From the NCBI RefSeq assembly GCF_029227915.1, contig NC_079880.1, positions 15,768,001 to 15,832,000 of the forward strand: a DNA stretch of 64,000 bases, written 5' to 3'. Position numbers and translations under genes: made by a program. Below, piece by piece: positions 59,371 through 64,000 of this stretch. Under the pieces are notes generated by a model. It was not told the DNA's origin, ran no database searches, and saw only the letters and a program-made list of their open reading frames with translations. Origin of the DNA: Hydractinia symbiolongicarpus. Its lineage: Eukaryota; Cnidaria; Hydrozoa; Anthoathecata; Hydractiniidae. How positions within the stretch are numbered: position 1 is the first letter of the stretch; each line of letters opens with the position of its first letter.

Positions 59371-59570
59371 TTTACCACGCCAAAAGTTGAAGATAAAATA
59401 AATTAGGACGTATTTGAGTAGGCTGTTTTGAGTTTAAAACATGTACGGTATCGAGTTATTTTGCCGGATCGACATATTGCGTGTTAAAGCGAGATTATTT
59501 TTTTTTCGAATCCAACTCGTTACGACAGATTGCTGTAAATTACGTTTACGAGATATCATCTGCGCCAATC

Positions 59571-59612
59571 GGGAAAAGAATACCTTGCAATCGGGAAAAG
59601 AATACCTTTCAT
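59571..59612. repeat. Tandem duplication of about 21 bp
   Basis: AATCGGGAAAAGAATACCTT occurs twice in a row, inside the decayed retroelement. Confidence 0.85.
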
Positions 59613-59796
59613 GTCCCATCCCACCAGTAACTGTGAATACCAAAGGCGTATAACTTCCTTTACTTGCATTATGCGTTTATTATATTGACGTTTTTTCTCT
59701 CTCTCTTTGTTGGCATAACATTGCTTAAGATTTTGGTTAGAGTATCTCTTGGCGCTTTGGTTAGACGCCCTTACGTCGAAAAATGCTATTTGGCCC

Positions 59797-59858
59797 CTTT
59801 TCCAAAATCCTCTCGCGAGAGGATTTTGGAAAAGACGTCTCTGCGAGCAGAGACGTCT
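59797..59858. repeat. Two abutting palindromes, 38 and 26 bp
   Basis: 59797-59834 is a perfect 38-bp palindrome centred on CTCGCGAG. 59833-59858 is AGACGTCTCTGC-GA-GCAGAGACGTCT. The right arm of the second is the native retroelement sequence (for LDVSAR); the left arm is its inverted copy. Confidence 0.9.
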
Positions 59859-61802
59859 AAACGAACTTCGTTATTACATTTAGCTGATTTAGCTGATAAC
59901 GATTCCCCACTCATTTCCAGTAGTGTAGGTTCCACTCCTACATCATTACAAACTGCCTTTAATAACTGTGCAGTGATATTCCGTACTTCATTTTGGCGTA
60001 AGCTGACAAAACCACCCTTTTTAGACATTGAATGTTGAATTGTGAAATTGTGAAACCACACGCACACATTGCAGGCAACCAGGAATTGCCCAACCATACC
60101 TTAAGAGCGAATGTTGGCCCAAAATTGTTCTTTATTCAAGACATAATTTGACTCGCTAACTGACAGGCACAACTACCAGATTCACAACCCAACTCGTTGG
60201 ATCTAAGTTGAGCCTCACTCAATGCAGCTTGTAAGTTTTTAAGCTTTGTTTTGTGAAACATGTCCTTGCGCATTCGAATTGCTGATTTTATTTTTCGTAC
60301 ATTGTCCTTGTTGGTTACAAAATTGCTGCACTGGTTGATGACATTTGCAGTGAGTTTAGCAGTAACTTTTCTGGAGTCATTATACACCGCTGTGGAGATT
60401 TCAGTTAAAATGTTTTTTCCCAATCCTCCGAATCTTAAGGGTAGGGATAAAAGCTTGCGTTCAGAAGCCGAAAAGACATGTCCACCAGTGATTGTTGGAA
60501 TAAACTCTGTGCTCAACACCTCTTCAATTGGTTCAAGATAGTTTTCTACGTTCTCTATCGTCCGCAGCGTGTAGTTAAATTTGTGCTGGAAGCCATTGAT
60601 AAGCAGAATATGCTGCTTGGGGTGAATTTCTGCAATTTTTGATAGTAGTTTTAGTTGAGTTATCCAAGAAGATACAATCATTTTAACATAATTTTCCTTT
60701 TAACCTACATCTCCTAAAGCAGCCCCAACTGTTGTAATCTCAATTTTACTTCCTTCAAATATATTCTTGACTTTATCTAAAACCGATTCTTTAACAATCA
60801 GATAAGACTTGATTGGTTTAGGGTAATACCCATATTTTGGACCATTTAGATTAAGTTTGTCCCACCATAACCTTAATTATATCAGCTCTCCTGCACCTGT
60901 TAAATCATCTGCAAACGCTACAGATTTTACATTTCAATGAAACTCAAGCAATTCATTAATCAATGGTGTCAAGCCTATTGCATTTACCGGGAAATTCTGC
61001 TAAATCGCAGACCAGGTATTTAATTTACTACATCCAGCAAATATTATTAGAAATTAAAGACTAGAAATTAAAAAAAAGGTTGCGAAGCGTTGTCGCATGT
61101 TGCAAGCAAAATTTGTTCCTCAAGAATCAAAGGCAGGAATGTTTGCAGGGATATAGGCCTTGAAGCTGGTAACCCTTGCTGTAGTCAGGACGGGCAAAAA
61201 CATAGAATCATTTGACACACAGTTTTGTAAAAGCGTATTGATTCACCAGCGTAATTTTTTTTTTCACGGAATACAGTTTTGCTACACTAGAAATTTATTT
61301 CGAGAAGCAGTAACACATTCGGAAAAACAAAAGATTACAACAACTGATTGAGCGATTCAAATCACCTGCTCCGGTATATTTTTCAGAAGTTTTTAGGAAA
61401 TATGACACGCTTATATGATACGTTTTTTTGCAAGAACAATTGTGTAAAGACACGACCCTTATATATTGCCAATAAACTGGAACAAAATTTGTTTTTAAAA
61501 CTAACAACTAAAGTCTGAATTTTGTAGCAAAATAAGAACAAACCAAAATCTAAAATTTCTTTCAATTTTTTTTCAAACCACTGATAAAATTTCAAAAGTG
61601 AGAACAATTAGGACTGAATTCTAAAGTTGTGTAGTAAAACAACGTAAAAACAGATCAGGTGAAAACGGGCACGGAAAATAATAAAAATAAAATCTGAACT
61701 TTCAGGAACTCTTCAAATTTTATCGCGTGAGTTTAGCAGGTTGTTTTAACGGTGCAACGACTTTCAAACATTTTTGAAAGAATTGTAAGAATACACAAAA
61801 CA

Positions 61803-61915
61803 TAGTCGTTAGCCCGTGGAAAAATCCACGGGTTCGCCCGTCGCAGCTAAGCTACCATTTTGCGTGACAGACAGACGGACGGACGGACAGACGTATACGA
61901 ACATTATAATATAGA
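61803..61915 (-). mobile_element. Mini-Helitron, minus strand, about 113 bp
   Basis: On the minus strand it starts TCTATATTATAATGTTCGTA after an A, passes a TCTGTCCGTCCG repeat, and ends with GAACCCGTGGATTTTTCCAC-GGGCTAACG then CTA. The hairpin and its surroundings match the end of the mini-Helitron at 10285-10458; the final CTAG appears as CTAT. Confidence 0.7.
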
Positions 61916-62239
61916 TTTAAAATTAATTTACATTCTTTGCAAATAAAAACATGCTTTCAAACTTTATCATTGTTTTTTAACATCTAAAATTTCCAAAATA
62001 ATAATGACAACTTCGTATAAAGTTTAATTTGTTTTTATTCACGTGTCGCATGTAAAGTTAGATTACATTCTTGTCTAAACATGCAAACTTCCAACCAAAA
62101 ATTTTTTCAATACATCCATGTTACGGGCATAACACACTGAAATGATTGAAATGTTTTATAGAGAACAAAAAACAACATAAGTTTGTCTGACCTATTGCAA
62201 AGATAAGCACATGTTTTTATAATTAGAAACATTAATATT

Positions 62240-62562
62240 CCGGGGCGGCGCCACTTTCTTGCTAAGTAATAATTTTTTTATTTTATGCAAATAAGTTTCT
62301 CTATCACTGCATGAAAATTGATGTCATCCAACCAGAGAACATGCAGGCTATATCACTAAATAATGCGATTTTTTATGCAGTGACGTAAGGTATAGCCGTT
62401 TTTACGTGTTTTAGGACTCTAAAAATGCGTTGGCTTCTAGAGGCCTCGCCCTGAACCCAAGTTGTTTCGGCGACTCGCTTCGCTCGTTGATGGTCACTAA
62501 AATCTCAAAATCTACCACTATGCCTAAGCCCCCACACTTTGGAAATTGTGGCGCCGCCCCTG
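62240..62562. mobile_element. hAT-like MITE, 323 bp
   Basis: Ends CCGGGGCGGCGCCAC and GTGGCGCCGCCCCTG, flanked by ATATT on both sides (5-bp duplication). GC-rich tips on an AT-rich body. No ORF worth calling. Confidence 0.75.
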
Positions 62563-64000
62563 ATATTACAAGTACTTTCAACTATTTGCTGCAACTCTAT
62601 ATTTTTATTGGGTTTACAACCTGCATTTTAAACATGTTTTCTATATTTACTAACATAATGAAATTTAAAAGCAGTATTGGATAATGCATAACACACTTAT
62701 ATGCTCAAAATAATTTTGCCCTTCAAAAACAGTAATTACATTAATAGTCGCCACCATTATCAAACAAAATCTCACTTGGTTTGTGCATATCTTTTTCCTT
62801 TGTGACGTCCTACAGCATACATAGCTTAACATGACTTGTGAAGATTTACTCACTTCCTGTTCGAGTGATGAAAAATATCATGATGAAAAATATAATTTTC
62901 AAGAATTTAAAGGAAATCTAAAGTATAAATTGATGTTGGACATATATTACAGGACAAGCAAACAAGTGTAATTTTGGCAATTGATGTATTGATAAAGTTT
63001 GAATGCACATCTTTTAACTGGTCTAAAATTATTGATGACAGAAAATGTCAAAATTTGCTATTACTTAAATATGACATCATAATTTATGCAACATAATTAA
63101 GTCTGGAATTCTTTAAATGTGAATATCTAAAGAACAGAAGCTTTTAAAAAAAATTAAAAAGACTCGTTAACCAACTTTTTGAGCTCTGTAATATAGGTCC
63201 AACAACATTTTTATACCTTTTATACCTCCCTTTAACAATATGCGAAAGTAGGTAAACAAAGTAGAACTTTAAAAATGTTTTGTTTTGTTTAGCTATCACA
63301 AAATTACTTCCAGTACACTTTATTGGGCGTAATCATTTTAAGTTTTGTTTTTAAATCTAGCAAATTAAATGAAACACCTGTTGTCTTTAAAGATGTTTTG
63401 ATGCACTGTCGTGGTGGCGACCGTAAGACTACTTTGACAATAAATATTCTGGGTATGGGTAACGAAAAGATAGGAAAAATGTGAAATTATAAGACAACAT
63501 AGATTGCACTCAAAAAACAGTTATCTGTATGAAGTAAAACATTATCAATAAAAACGAAATTGAGTTAGGTGCGGCTAGCTACTAAAATAAGGTTTATATT
63601 TTTTACTTTAATTGTGGTAACTGTGTCCCGATTTAATTCAGCCTATGCTTTTTATAAAAACATTTTTTTTTTAAGAACAATACGGGGAAAAAATTCTTGA
63701 CAAATACGGAGAACTATACTCAGGGGTAAAATTTTACTGATTTTTTCCAAAAACGCAACAATCCTAAAGAAATTTTTCTTAACAGAACTTTTCAAATGAT
63801 CAATTGATGTGATTTGTGTTCTAAAAATTGACTAAATTAAACTGTTAGTGTTAAGACAGTAAAAACAAATAAGATGAAAATTAATAACCAAGAGAATCCG
63901 AGCCTTGGTCGTTCTTTACAAAAAAAATATTGCGTTGTGTTATGATTTTCACTATCACTTCATTCGTCAGACACTATCTTTTTCTATTACGAGAGCAAAA
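62563..64000. other. No confident feature
   Basis: AT-rich intergenic sequence upstream of GANP; only short ORFs without recognisable families. Confidence 0.4.

Larger units (their letters stand above)
59434..61020 (-). pseudogene. Decayed non-LTR-type retroelement, FADD RT and conserved C-terminus
   Basis: Minus strand, high to low: VAFADDLTGAGELI (RT motif C, near 60915), LNGPKYGYYPKPIKSYLIVK (60850), then 60681-60136 with HILLINGFQHKFNYTLRTIE, FIPTITGG and LPLRFGGLGK, then 60097-59786 with KKGGFVSLRQNEVRNITAQL and VGVEPTL and VRLDVSAR, and 59643-59434 with VFTVTGGMG and LAQMISRKRNLQQSVVTSW. These blocks belong to a retroelement protein common in cnidarians and other invertebrates; the exact clade is uncertain. 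The segment between VRLDVSAR and VFTVTGGMG is replaced by palindromes and unrelated DNA. It ends 64 bp upstream of the GANP start codon. Confidence 0.72.

Overview
The window is AT-rich, intron-rich animal DNA. The mix of mobile elements (Helitrons, Penelope-like elements with inverted terminal repeats, an SGNH-hydrolase element, a non-LTR element with an FADD reverse transcriptase and a long conserved C-terminus, TIR elements of several superfamilies) and the gene structure point to a cnidarian, perhaps a hydrozoan. The species assignment is inference; it rests on recognising protein families, not on a search.

The backbone is one host gene on the minus strand. Thirty-one exons with consistent splice phases read out a GANP/MCM3AP (Sac3-domain) protein: start codon at 59370, RRM exon at 44.5 kb, Sac3/PCI core from 42.8 to 26.4 kb, linker and coiled-coil region from 20.3 to 17.9 kb, and the MCM3AP-like C-terminal part from 17.1 kb down to 551, where it runs off the left edge. 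GANP is the scaffold of the TREX-2 mRNA-export complex. At least one short exon between 12.9 and 1.6 kb is not placed, because the phases do not join there.

Nearly everything else sits in its introns. The 11.3-kb intron at 1.6-12.9 kb holds a 7.66-kb Helitron (2626-10284) with recognisable 5' TC and 3' hairpin-CTAG ends, a Rep-helicase reading frame broken by a single stop codon, and a second, spliced gene of unknown function. A 174-bp mini-Helitron and a third Helitron 5' end follow it head to tail with no spacer. A mariner-like TIR element and a tRNA-type SINE follow. Introns at 13-26 kb carry minisatellites, a SINE tail and a decayed TE-like coding region. The 29.7-37.2 kb intron holds a LINE split by an SGNH-hydrolase cassette, then a Penelope-like element with inverted repeats that ends within a few bases of a GANP splice donor. 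The 14-kb first intron (44.8-59.0 kb) holds a Tigger-type element, a second Penelope-like element, a tRNA-SINE with a long microsatellite tail, a decayed Ty3/Gypsy element, a CR1/Jockey-like LINE cut by a TTAA-flanked element, and a Harbinger-like element with a tiny ORF.

Upstream of the GANP start lie a decayed FADD-type retroelement containing an unusual double palindrome, a mini-Helitron sharing the 3' hairpin of the one at 10.4 kb, and a hAT-like MITE. From 62.6 kb to the right edge I see nothing I can support. The candidates most worth following up are the spliced accessory gene inside the Helitron, the head-to-tail Helitron junctions, the Penelope element next to the splice site, the precise TTAA insertion, and the foldback palindromes at 59.8 kb.
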